Part shown: piece after piece, positions 8,271 through 17,153 of the stretch
Numbering within the stretch: the first letter of the stretch is position 1
Layout: each line of letters starts with the position of its first letter
Assembly (NCBI GenBank): GCA_964484795.1
Contig: CAZAFN010000007.1
Span: 1 to 60,119 of the forward strand
Length of the DNA stretch: 60,119 nt
Direction of reading: 5' to 3'
Source of the DNA: CAZAFN01 sp964484795
Lineage (GTDB): Bacteria > Pseudomonadota > Alphaproteobacteria > Methylaequorales > Methylaequoraceae
Made by a program: the position numbers and the translations under genes
The notes under the pieces: generated by a model
Told to the model about the DNA's origin: nothing
Databases searched by the model: none
Seen by the model: the letters and a program-made list of their open reading frames with translations, nothing else

Positions 8271-9059
8271 TTGTTAGATAACATTTCCTATTATGATTTA
8301 GAAAAAATTTCTAGGGATGCATTATTTCATGCTGCCAAAATTGCTCTTGATCTAAAAGAAAAAGTCTTGGTCAAATATAAATCACAAAATCAACCTGTTA
8401 CTCAAGCTGACATAAAAATAGATGATTATTTGAAAAGTTTTTTTAGCATTAAAACACCAAATTTTGGTTGGTTATCTGAAGAGTCTTGTGATGATGGTTC
8501 AAGATTAAATTCAGAATTTTTCTGGTGTTTAGACCCCATAGACGGAACTCGTTCTTACATAAATGGCAAGCCTGAATATACTATTTCACTTGCCTTACTT
8601 AAAAATTCCAACCCTTTAATGGGAATGATACTTAATCCGGAAACAGAAGAGTTTTTTTTTGCAAAAAAAAAATGTGGTGCATTTTGTAATGGAAAAAAAA
8701 TATCTGTAAATCAAAAAAAAAATATTGATTTTTGTAGTTATGCTATAAGTAATTCTGAAACAAAAAAACTTTCCGAATTTAGTTTTATAAATGATAAGAA
8801 TGTAGTTAAAATGGGGTCCATTGCTTATAAAATCGCCCTCGTAGCAAAAGGGAAAATTGATGTGGCATTAAGTTTTACAAGAAAAAATGACTGGGATCTT
8901 GCTGCGGCTAGCTTAATTATAGAAGAAGCTGGTGGAAAAATAAAAAAAATTTGTGGGAATGACATTACTTATAATACATCTGACTTAAGGATAGATTCCG
9001 TAATTGCATCAAATTTCTCTTTATTCTCAGAATTAAGAAAAAAATTAAACCGAATCTAA
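8271..9059 (+). CDS. Inositol monophosphatase-family phosphatase (CysQ/SuhB-like)
   Basis: Mg-dependent phosphatase of the FIG superfamily. The metal-site motifs are WLSEES (E70/E71), the LDPIDGT loop at 87-93 and the downstream WDLAAASLIIEEAGG motif. The sequence does not let me choose between 3'(2'),5'-bisphosphate nucleotidase (CysQ), inositol-1-phosphatase or histidinol-phosphatase. The N-terminal TQADIKID and the position after pmbA and before LPS genes fit the CysQ-like proteins of alphaproteobacteria. The start is TTG directly after the pmbA stop, and no in-frame ATG precedes the conserved region. It is followed after 8 bp by the msbA-like gene, so it begins or continues the LPS operon. 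Confidence 0.88.
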   Translation: MLDNISYYDLEKISRDALFHAAKIALDLKEKVLVKYKSQNQPVTQADIKIDDYLKSFFSIKTPNFGWLSEESCDDGSRLNSEFFWCLDPIDGTRSYINGKPEYTISLALLKNSNPLMGMILNPETEEFFFAKKKCGAFCNGKKISVNQKKNIDFCSYAISNSETKKLSEFSFINDKNVVKMGSIAYKIALVAKGKIDVALSFTRKNDWDLAAASLIIEEAGGKIKKICGNDITYNTSDLRIDSVIASNFSLFSELRKKLNRI

Positions 9060-9067
9060 GAATTAAA

Positions 9068-10852
9068 ATGCCTACATCATCAACAAAAGCACTTGTTCAT
9101 CAGTTATTTCAAAAATACATAAGAAAACATTCTACAAAATTATTCTTGTCAATTTTCTGTATGATAATAGTTTCGGCATCGACTGCAATCAATGCCTGGA
9201 TGATGCAGCCAGTTTTAGATGACATATTTATCAATAAAAATGAAGCTCTAATCATAATCATACCTATAGCAGTGTTAGCTATAGCGGTTATTAAAGGCGC
9301 TGCATCCTATTTTCAATCAATCTTGATGAGTTTTGTAGGATACAAAATGGTTGCTGATTTACAAAAAGAAATGTTCCAATCATTAATCAGGTGTGACATT
9401 TCTTATTTTAATGAAACAAACTCCGGCACACTTGTTTCAAGATTCCTAGCTGACGTTGGATCTTTGTCAAGAGGTGTTCATAACGTAATCATTAACATAA
9501 TAAAAGATTCTCTAACCTTTATTTTTCTAGTTTTCGTAATGTTTTACCATGATTTCAAACTTGCATTTATTGCAATATTTATTTTTCCAATAGCAATATT
9601 TCCAATTACTAGAATTGGAAAAAGATTAAGGAAAATATCAAAAAACACTCAGGTTGGCTTTGGGCATTTCACATCAAAACTCTCTGAATCTTTAACAGGA
9701 ATTAAAACCATCAAATCATTTAATGCTGAGAAATTTGAAGAAGAAAAAATTGATTTTGAAATTGAAAATTTGTTTAACCTAACATTTAAATCTACAAAAG
9801 TTAATTCAATCGCAAGACCACTTATGGAGACACTTGGTGGAATCGCAGTGGCAATGATAATTTTCATTGGGGGAAGTGAAGTGATTTCTGGAGAAACAAC
9901 TCCAGGAACATTTTTTTCTTTTTTGACTGCTCTTTTAATGGCTTATCAACCTATTAAATCATTGGCAAGTTTAAATGCCACATTGCAAATGGCAATGGCC
10001 TCTGCCGAGCGAATCTTTGAAATTATTGAAAAAAAACCATTAATAAGTGAAAAAAAAGAAAATAGTGACAAAATTTTAAAAAAAAACACTCCGTATGATA
10101 TGCAATTTGAAAAAGTTTTTTTCAAATATCACAAATCTGAAAGATACATTCTTAAAAATATAAATTTTAAAATACACAAGGGTGAAAAAATAGCTTTAGT
10201 TGGTCATTCAGGAGCAGGCAAAACTACTTTGCTAAATTTATTGCCTAGGTTTTTTGATCCATTAAAAGGAAAAATAAAGCTCGGAGGAATTGATTTGAAA
10301 GATTTTAGCCTAAGTTTTATTAGAGATCACTTTTCTTTGGTAAGTCAAGACATTGTGCTTTTTGATGAAACAGTAAAATACAATATTGCTTATGGTACAA
10401 AAAATACAAATCATTTGCTTTTACAAGATGCTTGTAAAAAAGCAAATTGTGATGAATTTATTAAACAATTACCTAATGGAATGAACGAAATAATTGGAGA
10501 AAATGGAACCAAACTGTCCGGTGGACAAAGACAAAGAATTGCAATAGCTCGAGCTTTTATAAAAAACTCCCCATTTCTACTTCTTGATGAAGCAACTTCT
10601 GCTCTCGATTCAAAATCTGAAAAAAAAATTCATAATTCACTACTAAAATTAATGAAAAACAAAACTTCATTAATAATTGCTCATAGAATTTCTACAATAA
10701 TTGATGCAGATAAGATTATTCTGATGAATGAAGGAGAAATAATTGATGTTGGTACCCACAAGCAATTAATAAAGAGTTCCAAAATTTATAAAAATCTCTA
10801 CGAATTGCAATTTAAGAAGAAAATAAATGATAAAGAAAATTCTTACACATAA
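9068..10852 (+). CDS. msbA: ABC transporter, lipid A-core flippase MsbA type
   Basis: Half-transporter of 594 residues with an N-terminal six-helix exporter domain (about 20-320) and a C-terminal ATPase domain. The Walker A motif GHSGAGKTT starts at about residue 379. The signature LSGGQRQRIAIARA is at about 482, Walker B LLLDEATSALD at about 503, and the H-switch follows in IIAHRIST. It would act as a homodimer in the inner membrane. The type IV exporter fold is certain. The lipid A substrate is inferred from its position immediately before a DUF374 gene, waaA and lpxK. Its last 26 bp overlap the next gene. Confidence 0.88.
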   Translation: MPTSSTKALVHQLFQKYIRKHSTKLFLSIFCMIIVSASTAINAWMMQPVLDDIFINKNEALIIIIPIAVLAIAVIKGAASYFQSILMSFVGYKMVADLQKEMFQSLIRCDISYFNETNSGTLVSRFLADVGSLSRGVHNVIINIIKDSLTFIFLVFVMFYHDFKLAFIAIFIFPIAIFPITRIGKRLRKISKNTQVGFGHFTSKLSESLTGIKTIKSFNAEKFEEEKIDFEIENLFNLTFKSTKVNSIARPLMETLGGIAVAMIIFIGGSEVISGETTPGTFFSFLTALLMAYQPIKSLASLNATLQMAMASAERIFEIIEKKPLISEKKENSDKILKKNTPYDMQFEKVFFKYHKSERYILKNINFKIHKGEKIALVGHSGAGKTTLLNLLPRFFDPLKGKIKLGGIDLKDFSLSFIRDHFSLVSQDIVLFDETVKYNIAYGTKNTNHLLLQDACKKANCDEFIKQLPNGMNEIIGENGTKLSGGQRQRIAIARAFIKNSPFLLLDEATSALDSKSEKKIHNSLLKLMKNKTSLIIAHRISTIIDADKIILMNEGEIIDVGTHKQLIKSSKIYKNLYELQFKKKINDKENSYT

Positions 10853-11483
10853 AATTACTCAGGCGTTTTTAGGATGGCTAATATCCTTTTATATTAGAAT
10901 CTGTTATCACACTTCTTTTTGGTTTGTAAAAAATGAAGACGTCATTATCAATCTAGTAAAAAAAAAAAAAAGTTTCATCGTTTGTTTTTGGCATAATAGA
11001 TTATTAATGGCGCCATTTTGTTGGAATTATGAAAATAAATTTAAGATGCTTATTTCAGATCACCGTGACGGAAGGATTATCTCAAATGCAGTCTTAAACC
11101 TTGGAATAGATACAATTTCAGGATCTTCAAGAAAAAACAAAATTTCCTCAGCAAAAGAAATTATTAAAGAAATTAAAAAAAAAAACATAATTGGCATTAC
11201 ACCTGATGGACCTAGAGGACCTAAAGAAAAAATAAAAGAGGGATTGGTATCATTAATAAAAAAAACTGGGGTTCCAATTATACCTTTGAGTTATTCTGCA
11301 AAATTTAAAATCAAATTTAGATCTTGGGACAATTTTATTTTTGTTACCCCTTTAAATAAATTTGTTGCTGTCTGGGGAAACCCCATATCATTTAATCAAA
11401 GTAAAAGTCTAACATATAACCTCGATGAAATTGAAAAAGAACTCCACAGAGTTACACTCTTATCTGATAATCTATCAAAATAA
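10827..11483 (+). CDS. DUF374 lysophospholipid acyltransferase-like protein
   Basis: A 218-residue protein of the DUF374 family, related to membrane-bound acyltransferases of lipid A and phospholipid synthesis. It has one N-terminal hydrophobic helix (about 10-30), a WHNRLLMAPF motif at 55-64 (possible catalytic His56), SDHRDGRI at 78-84 and the diagnostic DGPRGPKE at 127-134. In many alphaproteobacteria this gene lies directly before waaA, as here. Its reaction has not been settled to my knowledge, so acyl transfer is an inference from the fold. The coding sequence runs through 14 consecutive A bases (10958-10971) and stays in frame. Confidence 0.85.
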   Translation: MIKKILTHKITQAFLGWLISFYIRICYHTSFWFVKNEDVIINLVKKKKSFIVCFWHNRLLMAPFCWNYENKFKMLISDHRDGRIISNAVLNLGIDTISGSSRKNKISSAKEIIKEIKKKNIIGITPDGPRGPKEKIKEGLVSLIKKTGVPIIPLSYSAKFKIKFRSWDNFIFVTPLNKFVAVWGNPISFNQSKSLTYNLDEIEKELHRVTLLSDNLSK

Positions 11484-11484
11484 A

Positions 11485-12657
11485 ATGGCATTTTATATTT
11501 ATCGCATATTTTCAAATTTTCTTTCGGTTTTCATTATCATTTTTTTTGCTTGGAGATTTCTAAATTCAAAAGAAAATAAAAATAGCATAATTGATAAATT
11601 TACTATCAATCAAAAAGATCGTCCAAAAGGAAAGTTGATTTGGATCAATGCCGTAAGTATTGGTGAGGCAAAATCTGGAATGATAATCGCTGATGAATTA
11701 ATAAAAAAAAACCCTAACATCAATATTCTTTTTAGTACATCCACCCTTTCTTCATTTAAATTGATTTCAAAGCTTAACAAGAGACTTATCTTGATTTATT
11801 CACCTATTGACATCAGTTTTGTTGTCAAAAGATTCATTGATCATTGGAAACCAGATTTAAGTATTTTTCTTGAATCAGAAATTTGGCCTAATATGATTAA
11901 TTACTTAAAAAAAAATAAAATCAACTTAACAATCATAAATGGAAGAATCTCAAACAAGTCCTTCAAAATTTGGAAAAAAATCAGTTTTTTTTCTCAGAAA
12001 ATTTTTAAATCAATAGACATATGTCTGGTACAAGATAGTTTTTCACAACACAGATTTAAGAATCTAGGAACAAAGAATGTTCAATTAATTGGAAATCTCA
12101 AGTTTCTTTCAAAAAAACCAGAAGTTAATCAAAAAGATTTTTTTAGTCTAAAAAAACAATTGATGGGAAAAAGAATCATCACAATGTTTAGCACCCATGA
12201 AAATGAAGAAAAATATCTAATCTATTGTTTAAAACAACTTAAGAAAAAATATAAGAACATTTTCTTTATAATTATACCTAGGCATCTTCATAGAGCTGAA
12301 AAAATCAAATATTCATTAAAAAAACATAATGTCAAATTTGCTCTTCGCTCTATTAATAAATCTTCAATTAAAGAAAAAGAATTTTACATTGTAGATTCCT
12401 TTGGGGAACTTCCTCTTTTTTTCAAACTCTCAGAAATTACCATTGTTGGTGGATCTTTTACAAACAAAGGAGGGCATAATCCTATAGAAACTTCTCATTT
12501 TAAATGTGCTCTAATTTTTGGTCCTTTTATGCAAAATTTCAGCAATATAGAAAAAACAATACTTAAAAAAAACGCTGGATTTAAGGTTAAAAATTCCAAA
12601 CAACTTAGCGATAAAATAACTCTACTTTTGAGTAACAGAAAAAAAAAAATGAAGTAA
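11485..12657 (+). CDS. waaA: 3-deoxy-D-manno-octulosonic acid (Kdo) transferase, with C-terminal frame change
   Basis: Adds Kdo to lipid IVA at the inner face of the cytoplasmic membrane. I chose the ATG at 11485 (MAFYIYRIFSNF), one base after the upstream stop. It gives the usual N-terminal membrane anchor, and the longer in-frame extension would lie inside the previous gene. Family landmarks are WINAVSIGEAKS, FLESEIWPN (catalytic Glu region), IINGRISNKS, STHENEE, IIPRH and SFTNKGGHNPIE. The frame stops at 12657 just after an A11 tract. One extra A there would continue the protein for about 27 residues ending ARLIFNNLQKFL at 12737, a normal C-terminus for the family. The gene is therefore either frameshifted, misread, or rescued by slippage. 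Confidence 0.9.
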   Translation: MAFYIYRIFSNFLSVFIIIFFAWRFLNSKENKNSIIDKFTINQKDRPKGKLIWINAVSIGEAKSGMIIADELIKKNPNINILFSTSTLSSFKLISKLNKRLILIYSPIDISFVVKRFIDHWKPDLSIFLESEIWPNMINYLKKNKINLTIINGRISNKSFKIWKKISFFSQKIFKSIDICLVQDSFSQHRFKNLGTKNVQLIGNLKFLSKKPEVNQKDFFSLKKQLMGKRIITMFSTHENEEKYLIYCLKQLKKKYKNIFFIIIPRHLHRAEKIKYSLKKHNVKFALRSINKSSIKEKEFYIVDSFGELPLFFKLSEITIVGGSFTNKGGHNPIETSHFKCALIFGPFMQNFSNIEKTILKKNAGFKVKNSKQLSDKITLLLSNRKKKMK

Positions 12658-12737
12658 TAAATAACTTTAAGAAGGTTTGCAAGAATGAGTCAAAAAAAGC
12701 AAGATTGATTTTTAATAACTTACAAAAATTCTTATAA
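12639..12737 (+). other. A11 tract and out-of-frame continuation of waaA
   Basis: Eleven A bases (12639-12649) precede the premature end of waaA. In the frame reached by adding one A, the reading continues as KNEVINNFKKV and ends ARLIFNNLQKFL with a stop at 12735-12737, three bases before the lpxK ATG. The fit to the family C-terminus and to the compact spacing argues that this segment is coding. Polymerase slippage on A11, a homopolymer error in the sequence, or a true recent frameshift are the options. Confidence 0.75.
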
Positions 12738-12740
12738 ATT

Positions 12741-13715
12741 ATGCTTAAATCCCCAAAATTCTGGCAACAAAAAAATTTTTTAAGTTCTTTTTTCTTGCCT
12801 CTTTCATATATCTTTCACTTATCATATTTAATTTATTTCAAAATAAAAAGAGAAATCAAAATCAATACCCCGGTTCTTTGTGTGGGAAATATTGTTATTG
12901 GTGGTTCCGGGAAAACACCAATAGCAATTAAATTAAGAAAAATACTATCAAAAAAATTTTCTAATATTTTTGTGCTGACTAGGGGTTATAAAGGACTGAA
13001 AAAAGGACCTTTGATAATTAAAAAAAAATCCACTTTCACGGAAGTTGGAGATGAAGGTATTCTTCATAGCCATTTTGGAACAACATGTATGTCAAAAAAC
13101 AAAACACTTGGAGCTGTTTTTTGTGAAAAAAACAAATCTGACTTAATTATAATGGATGATGGTTTGCAAAGTAGAAATGTTAAAAAACAAGTTTCTCTTT
13201 TAGTTGTTGATAGCGAATATGCACTCGGAAATGAAAGGATTTTTCCAGCAGGTCCTCTCAGACAATCTATAAATTTTTCATTAAAACTGTCTGATGCAGT
13301 AATTATAGTTGATAATAGTAATAATTATCTTAAACATAAAGTTTTAAAAGATAAAAAGATCTTTTTTGCGAAAAAAATTATTAAAATAAGAAACTTAAAT
13401 AATCATAAAATTTTTGCATTTTGTGGATTAGGGAATAATAAAAATTTTTTAAATGGTCTAAAAAAATTAAATTATGACGTTAAAAAATTCAAAGGATTCC
13501 CTGATCACCATATATACAAAACCAATGAAATTAAAAAAATAATTAATTATGCTAAATTAAATAAACTCTCAATTGTCTGCACCCAAAAAGATTATTTAAA
13601 AATTCCAGACAAATTTAAAAAAGATATTTATGTAGCCGATCTAGATATACAAATAATTAATGAAAAAAAATTTTTTGATTTCTTAGTTAAAAAATTAAAT
13701 TCTAAAAAAAATTAG
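12741..13715 (+). CDS. lpxK: Tetraacyldisaccharide 4'-kinase
   Basis: Phosphorylates the 4' position of the lipid A disaccharide to form lipid IVA, the substrate of WaaA. The 324 residues start with a hydrophobic membrane-association segment (about 14-35). The P-loop VIGGSGKTP is at 52-60, and the family motifs LTRGYKG, VGDEG, IMDDGLQSRN and GNERIFPAGPLR follow in order. A C-terminal FKGFPDHHIY motif completes it. It closes the msbA-DUF374-waaA-lpxK unit. Its end overlaps convergent M23 peptidase by 14 bp. Confidence 0.94.
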   Translation: MLKSPKFWQQKNFLSSFFLPLSYIFHLSYLIYFKIKREIKINTPVLCVGNIVIGGSGKTPIAIKLRKILSKKFSNIFVLTRGYKGLKKGPLIIKKKSTFTEVGDEGILHSHFGTTCMSKNKTLGAVFCEKNKSDLIIMDDGLQSRNVKKQVSLLVVDSEYALGNERIFPAGPLRQSINFSLKLSDAVIIVDNSNNYLKHKVLKDKKIFFAKKIIKIRNLNNHKIFAFCGLGNNKNFLNGLKKLNYDVKKFKGFPDHHIYKTNEIKKIINYAKLNKLSIVCTQKDYLKIPDKFKKDIYVADLDIQIINEKKFFDFLVKKLNSKKN

Positions 13716-14502
13716 AACTTACCAGAGCCAATGGATCTACTGGTGTATTCAACAAATATGTTCCCCAATGCAAATGAGGTCCCGTTGCTCGACCAGTCAT
13801 ACCAACCAGACCTATTTTTTGTCCTTGTTTCACATCCTGCCCTTCTTCAACATTAATTTCCTTAAGATGAGCAAAAATTGAAATAAGCCCCAAACCGTGA
13901 TCTATTATCAAAGTATTTCCGGTAAAAAACATATCTAGAACTACTGCTTTAACCTTTCCAGAAGATGGGGAAACTATCACTGATCCTTCATTGGTAGCTA
14001 TATCAATTCCATTATGAGGGCTTCTTGGTTTTGAGTTTAGAATTCTTTGACTTCCAAAAAACCCTGATAATCTTCCTTTGGCAGGTAGAATAAAACTTTT
14101 ATCAAATAATTTTTCTTGAAACCCAAGTTTTTTTGATAGCTTTATCTTTTTTTGATCATCTTGAATTTTAGCAATGTCTTTTTTGTTGGGTTGAACTTTA
14201 TTTATAGGTAAACCATCAATTTTTTCTATTTTGTAATTCTTATTTTCTACCTCAATTATTTTTTTTGATCCGTTAAATTCTATTGTAATTTTTTCGTCGA
14301 ATTTTCTGCCAAAAGCATAGATAAATTCTCCATTATCAAAAATTCTTATTTTTTTATTTTCAATCCTTAATTCATCATCTTTGTTGACCAAACCTAAAAT
14401 CAAACCACCTTCACAAAAACATCCATAAATTTTAGGAAAATCCTTTGCTTTAGAAAAAAAAGGTCCGAGAAAGATTAAAGAGAATAAGACAATCCGTTTC
14501 AT
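13702..14502 (-). CDS. Periplasmic M23-family metallopeptidase (LytM-like)
   Basis: Predicted secreted peptidoglycan endopeptidase. Residues 1-18 form a signal peptide. A short beta-rich N-terminal domain follows, with the EGG...GLV pattern and a GRKFDE motif typical of alphaproteobacterial relatives. The catalytic LytM domain covers about 140-262. Zinc and catalytic residues are intact: His163 and Asp167 in PHNGIDIA, His212 in FAHL, and HLH at 243-245. An active enzyme is therefore expected rather than an EnvC-type activator. It overlaps the xseA stop by 4 bp and is probably co-transcribed. The exact bond cleaved cannot be told from sequence. Confidence 0.9.
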   Translation of the reverse strand: MKRIVLFSLIFLGPFFSKAKDFPKIYGCFCEGGLILGLVNKDDELRIENKKIRIFDNGEFIYAFGRKFDEKITIEFNGSKKIIEVENKNYKIEKIDGLPINKVQPNKKDIAKIQDDQKKIKLSKKLGFQEKLFDKSFILPAKGRLSGFFGSQRILNSKPRSPHNGIDIATNEGSVIVSPSSGKVKAVVLDMFFTGNTLIIDHGLGLISIFAHLKEINVEEGQDVKQGQKIGLVGMTGRATGPHLHWGTYLLNTPVDPLALVSSNFF

Positions 14503-15839
14503 TTAATTTTTTTGGCTAATGTTTTATTTTTAAAAAACTCTATTTCTAACATATCATTTAATTTCAGATCATTGTCATCTGAAACTAATCTACTCTTGTT
14601 CCTCACAACAGCAAAACCTCTTTTTAACGTATCCTTATAAGATAATATGCTTAACTCTTTTCTTTTGTTAGCTAAATCCTTTTTTTTATTTAATGTAAAA
14701 TTAAATATCTCCTTTTTAATTCTTTCTGTTAAATTCAGCAGTTTTTCTTTGAAATTTTTAATAGAATTGTCTAAGTTTTTCATTTTCAAATCTTTAGTCA
14801 ACTCTACGAATCTAATCTCAGTTTCTGATAATTTACCTCTTAACAAGTTAATTAGTTTTTGTTCTATATAGTCAAGATTCTGAAATTGACTATTTATTTG
14901 AAATGAAAGATCAGGAATTTTGGCATTTAAAATTTTCAAACTGCTAATTTTATTTTCTAAAAAATTCAATGCAATTTTATTTAGACTTAACCTTCTATCA
15001 TTTAGTCTCAAAAGAATTTCTTTCCTATCTGGAACAGCAAGTTCAGCAGCAGCTGAAGGAGTAGGAGCCCTTAAATCAGAAACAAAGTCACACAATGTTA
15101 CATCCGTCTCATGTCCAATAGCTGATATTATAGGAATTCTTGATGCAAAAACTTTTCTTATTAATTCCTCTTCATTGAAAGGCATCAAATCCTCAAGGCT
15201 ACCACCTCCTCTGGCAAGAATTAAAACATCTGGGGTTTGCAGATGATTTGAAGATAACAAATGGTTAAAAAAATCAATCCCACTAATTAAATCACTTAAA
15301 CAATTAACGCCCTGAACTTTTGCCGGATATAAAATAATCTCCGTTGGGAATCTATCAGAAATTCGATGAATTATATCCTTGATCACAGATCCAGTTTCAG
15401 AAGTTATTACTCCAATAATTGAGGGTATGGAAGGTATTTTTTTTTTATGACAAACATCAAACAAGCCCTCATTTGCCATTTTTTTTTTCCTGTCTTCCAA
15501 AATTTTTAGAAGAGCTCCCTCTCCTTGATATTCTGCTTGTTCTGCAATAAGTTGATATTTAGATTGTGGTGAATAAGTAGTTATTTTTCCCTTGATTTTT
15601 ACAAACAGTCCCTCTTCAAGTTTGACATTCAATCTTGCGACATTAGACCTCCAACAAATTGATGAAATGGCACTATCTTCATCTTTTAGTGTAAAATAAA
15701 TATGACCTGATGAATGTTTTTTAATCTGAGAAATTTCTCCAGAAACTGATATAATTTTAAAAGAATCTTCAATTATATTTTGTATGGAATTGTTAAGTTG
15801 AGTTACTGTATATTCAGTTATGTTTGAAAATTTATTCAT
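14499..15839 (-). CDS. xseA: Exodeoxyribonuclease VII large subunit
   Basis: Large subunit of ExoVII, which degrades single-stranded DNA in repair. The N-terminal OB-fold (about 5-105) includes GEISQIKKHSSGHIYFTLKD. The nuclease domain has GVITSETGSVIKDI, LARGGGSLEDLMPFNEE and ISAIGHETDVTLCDFVSDLR. A long Lys/Glu-rich coiled region follows, then the conserved C-terminal DTLKRGFAVV. At 446 residues it is typical. No xseB small subunit is nearby. It diverges from purD across 39 bp. Confidence 0.96.
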   Translation of the reverse strand: MNKFSNITEYTVTQLNNSIQNIIEDSFKIISVSGEISQIKKHSSGHIYFTLKDEDSAISSICWRSNVARLNVKLEEGLFVKIKGKITTYSPQSKYQLIAEQAEYQGEGALLKILEDRKKKMANEGLFDVCHKKKIPSIPSIIGVITSETGSVIKDIIHRISDRFPTEIILYPAKVQGVNCLSDLISGIDFFNHLLSSNHLQTPDVLILARGGGSLEDLMPFNEEELIRKVFASRIPIISAIGHETDVTLCDFVSDLRAPTPSAAAELAVPDRKEILLRLNDRRLSLNKIALNFLENKISSLKILNAKIPDLSFQINSQFQNLDYIEQKLINLLRGKLSETEIRFVELTKDLKMKNLDNSIKNFKEKLLNLTERIKKEIFNFTLNKKKDLANKRKELSILSYKDTLKRGFAVVRNKSRLVSDDNDLKLNDMLEIEFFKNKTLAKKIK

Positions 15840-15878
15840 AAAACTTAAAAATATTAAATAGCATAAAAAGGAAAATAA

Positions 15879-17153
15879 TTGTTAAACATTTTAGTGATTG
15901 GTAATGGAGCAAGAGAACATTCAATATGTTGGGCATTAAGAAAGTCTAAAGAATGTGAAAAAATCTTTTGCATTCCTGGAAATGCAGGAATTGAAGAAAT
16001 TGCAATCTGCTCATCACTAAATCTTAATAATAAAAGAAATATTTTTAACTTTTGCAAAAAAAAATCAATCGATTTAGTTGTCATAGGACCAGAACAATAT
16101 TTGGAAGAAGGTCTTAGTGATTATTTGACAAAAAAAGGATTCGTTGTTTTTGGTCCAACCAAAAAAGCTGCTATGCTAGAAACTTCCAAATCTTTTGCAA
16201 AAAAATTCTTAGCTAAAAACAAAATTGCAACGGCTGACTACAAAGAATTTAAAACTTTTGATACCGCAAAAAAATACATTCTAGATGCTTCTTTCCCATT
16301 AGTTGTTAAAGCTGATGGATTAGCTGCAGGTAAGGGTGTGATGATTTGCCAAAATAAAGTTGAAGCTCTTAAGAGCATAGAAGAAATAATGAAAAAAAAA
16401 AAATTTGGTGATGCTGGTAAGAAAGTAATCATAGAAAATTTCTTACAAGGATTTGAAATAAGTTACTTTGCTTTCATTGATAAAAAAACGTTTCTACCAC
16501 TAGGTTATGCATTAGATCATAAGCGAGCTTTTGACAATGACCTTGGACCAAATACAGGCGGAATGGGTTGTTTTACTCCTTCCAAAAGAGTTAATCAAAA
16601 CTTAGAGAGAAAAATTTTAAATCAAATTGTAAAAAAAACCTTCATTGGATTAAAAAAAGAGAAATTTGTTTATAGAGGAATATTATTCATAGGATTAATG
16701 ATTACTAATAAGGGTCCATACGTCATAGAATTCAATGTAAGGTTTGGGGATCCAGAATGTCAAACTTTACTAAGAAATTTGAAAAGTGACATATTAAAAA
16801 TTTTTCTTTCAACAGCAAGAGACGAATTATCTAAAGTTAAAATACAAAAAGAAAATAAATCGGTCGTATGTGTTGTACTAGCTTCAAAAGGTTATCCTAG
16901 TGCTTATGAAAAAAATAAAGAAATCAAAAACATTCAAGAGGCTAAACAAATTTCTGGTGTCGAAATTTTCCATGCTGGAACGAAGAAAAAAAGGTCTAAA
17001 ATTGTATCATCTGGAGGAAGAGTTTTGTCCATTACCTCTAAAGCAGCCGTCATGAAAGTAGCAAGAATTAATGCATACAAAGCGCTAAAAAAAATTAATT
17101 GGTCTTTTGGGTTTTTTAGAAAAGATATTGCTGGTTTGAAGAAAAAGAGGTGA
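15879..17153 (+). CDS. purD: Phosphoribosylamine-glycine ligase (GARS)
   Basis: Second step of de novo purine synthesis: joins glycine to phosphoribosylamine using ATP. The 424 residues begin with LNILVIGNGAREHSICWAL, the expected GARS N-terminus. The ATP-grasp core follows with VVKADGLAAGKGV near 142-154, a conserved LDHKRAFDNDLGPNTGGMG block and EFNVRFGDPECQTLL. The start codon is TTG at 15879, preceded by an AAGGAAAA purine-rich site. No in-frame ATG precedes the conserved residues. Its stop abuts the convergent tadA stop with no gap. Confidence 0.96.
   Translation: MLNILVIGNGAREHSICWALRKSKECEKIFCIPGNAGIEEIAICSSLNLNNKRNIFNFCKKKSIDLVVIGPEQYLEEGLSDYLTKKGFVVFGPTKKAAMLETSKSFAKKFLAKNKIATADYKEFKTFDTAKKYILDASFPLVVKADGLAAGKGVMICQNKVEALKSIEEIMKKKKFGDAGKKVIIENFLQGFEISYFAFIDKKTFLPLGYALDHKRAFDNDLGPNTGGMGCFTPSKRVNQNLERKILNQIVKKTFIGLKKEKFVYRGILFIGLMITNKGPYVIEFNVRFGDPECQTLLRNLKSDILKIFLSTARDELSKVKIQKENKSVVCVVLASKGYPSAYEKNKEIKNIQEAKQISGVEIFHAGTKKKRSKIVSSGGRVLSITSKAAVMKVARINAYKALKKINWSFGFFRKDIAGLKKKR

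Noticed and set aside
11425..11484. Upstream start for waaA adding 20 residues
   Set aside because: That stretch lies wholly inside the DUF374 gene, and the ATG at 11485 gives the family-typical N-terminus directly after the previous stop.
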